Source of the DNA: Limnovirga sp038203525
Lineage (GTDB): Bacteria; Bacteroidota; Bacteroidia; Chitinophagales; Chitinophagaceae
Direction of reading: 5' to 3'
Assembly: GCA_038203525.1 (NCBI GenBank)
Contig: JBBRDW010000001.1
Coordinates: 80,876 to 144,875 of the forward strand
DNA length: 64,000 nucleotides
Below, piece by piece: positions 63,640 to 64,000 of this stretch. The notes under the pieces are model-generated. The model had not been told where the DNA came from. It saw nothing but the letters and a program-made list of their open reading frames with translations, and did no database searches. The translations under genes were made by a program, and so were the position numbers. Each line of letters starts with the position of its first letter. Within the stretch, counting starts at the first letter, position 1.

Positions 63640-63966
63640 TGAACCCAACTAATATTTTCATGGGCATCTTCGTTGCGTCGCACGCTTGTACTGTATATCT
63701 TTATTGGGCTTTTATTGAAGCGAAGTAAGCCCACAATTATAAAGCATTTTCGTCATTGCGAGGCCGCCGAAGCAATCTCCTGTCGTGCGTATTACGAGAA
63801 TTTTATTTTATGCCAGGAGATTGCTTTGTTCCTCGCAATAACGGCGTTGTCATCAATTACCTTCGCTCTATTCTACGCTTAGGCAAAAGCTCCATAGCAT
63901 TACCAAAAGTACAAGAGTGCGACGCAAGGAACGATTCACAAAGAACTGTTGCCGGGTACATAAAAT
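63640..63966. repeat. Dispersed L/R inverted-repeat element, copy 23, with a nested second palindrome
   Basis: L arm 63640-63690: TGAACCCAAC, TTTTCATGGGCATCTTC, core GTTGCGTCGCACGCTTGTAC, then TTTATTGGGCTTTTATTGAA as in copy 5. R arm 63908-63966: AGTACAAGAGTGCGACGCAAG, GAACGATTC, TTGCCGGGTACATAAAATA. Between them is an unrelated inverted pair, 63754-63782 (ATTGCGAGG, AAGCAATCTCCTG) and 63814-63839. Confidence 0.88.
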
Positions 63967-63972
63967 AAAATT

Positions 63973-64000
63973 ATGCAGGTAGATTATATCATAGTTGGTC
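63973..64000 (+). CDS. Start of a probable FAD/NAD(P)-binding oxidoreductase, partial
   Basis: Only nine codons are in the window: MQVDYIIVG. This is the typical first beta-strand of a Rossmann nucleotide-binding fold (DxxIVGxGxxG), seen in FAD-dependent oxidoreductases. The start is the first ATG after the R arm of copy 23. Too short to say more. Confidence 0.4.

Noticed and set aside
1597..63966. The dispersed repeats as a CRISPR array
   Set aside because: Copies are kilobases apart, inverted in pairs and without regular spacers or cas genes.
1597..63966. The arms as integron attC sites
   Set aside because: The GTTGCG cores recall the attC GTTRRRY site, but arms are long, occur in both orientations, lie between large housekeeping genes, and no integrase is present.

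Overview
ORGANISM. The window looks like the chromosome of a Bacteroidota member, most likely family Chitinophagaceae. The evidence is an AT-rich composition, promoters of the TTTG-N19-TAnnTTTG type, lipoproteins and secreted proteins with C-terminal type IX secretion (T9SS)-like modules, ELWxxDGTxxG repeats, a DUF6702/HupE/M1-peptidase cluster and a topoisomerase IV pair with Bacteroidota-type motifs. I see no plasmid, prophage, transposase or CRISPR signature. LAYOUT. 1-9.4 kb: sucA (cut by the left edge), divergent rpsT, a LysE exporter, an RlmI-like rRNA methyltransferase, a lipoprotein PQQ dehydrogenase with an inserted cytochrome c, a minus-strand cluster (SDR, SAM hydrolase, YafK-like L,D-transpeptidase) and tRNA-Lys(TTT). 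9.4-19 kb: cyanophycin synthetase, an MBL/BON/SH3 run and a 1185-residue VCBS/FG-GAP lipoprotein. 19-29.6 kb: two tandem secreted paralogues with a CX4CH motif, a Tat-type lipoprotein amidase, an unknown secreted protein, a pseudouridine synthase, a nucleotidyltransferase, and an arginine-deiminase-like enzyme paired with an AdiC-like permease. 29.6-37 kb: a decayed zone holding broken YHYH, MORN and SCO1 genes, stop-rich noncoding DNA and a possible hydrolase relic; intact fasciclin, DUF6508-like and trhO genes survive in it. 37-46 kb: parC and parE on the minus strand, separated by an ELWxxDGT-repeat protein, a cupin, a VOC protein, a DUF1835 protein and a four-helix-bundle pseudogene. 46-64 kb: YkgJ-type protein, DUF5009 protein, accD-smpB, lon, DUF6702, HupE/UreJ, an M1 peptidase, a 2053-residue alpha-2-macroglobulin and the first codons of a probable flavoprotein. 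MAIN OBSERVATION. Most long intergenic regions carry one dispersed element family. Each full copy is roughly 160-350 bp. The left arm (L) has the core GTTGCGTCGCACTCTTGTAC preceded by a GAGCCCGGC-like outer end. The right arm (R) is its inverted counterpart, GTACAAGAGTGCGACGCAAC ending in GCCGGGCTAAT. I count about twenty of each arm, in almost strict L-then-R order along the window. Several L arms start in the T-tract of an intrinsic terminator, several R arms end within 4-16 bp of a minus-strand stop codon, and four L...R pairs enclose whole genes. The arms also create spurious small ORFs beginning MRRTLV or containing YKSATQ. I do not recognise this as a named family; it resembles MITE or REP/BIME elements in design. 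LIMITS. Everything here was read by eye. Family names rest on recognised motifs, and element boundaries are approximate to a few bases.
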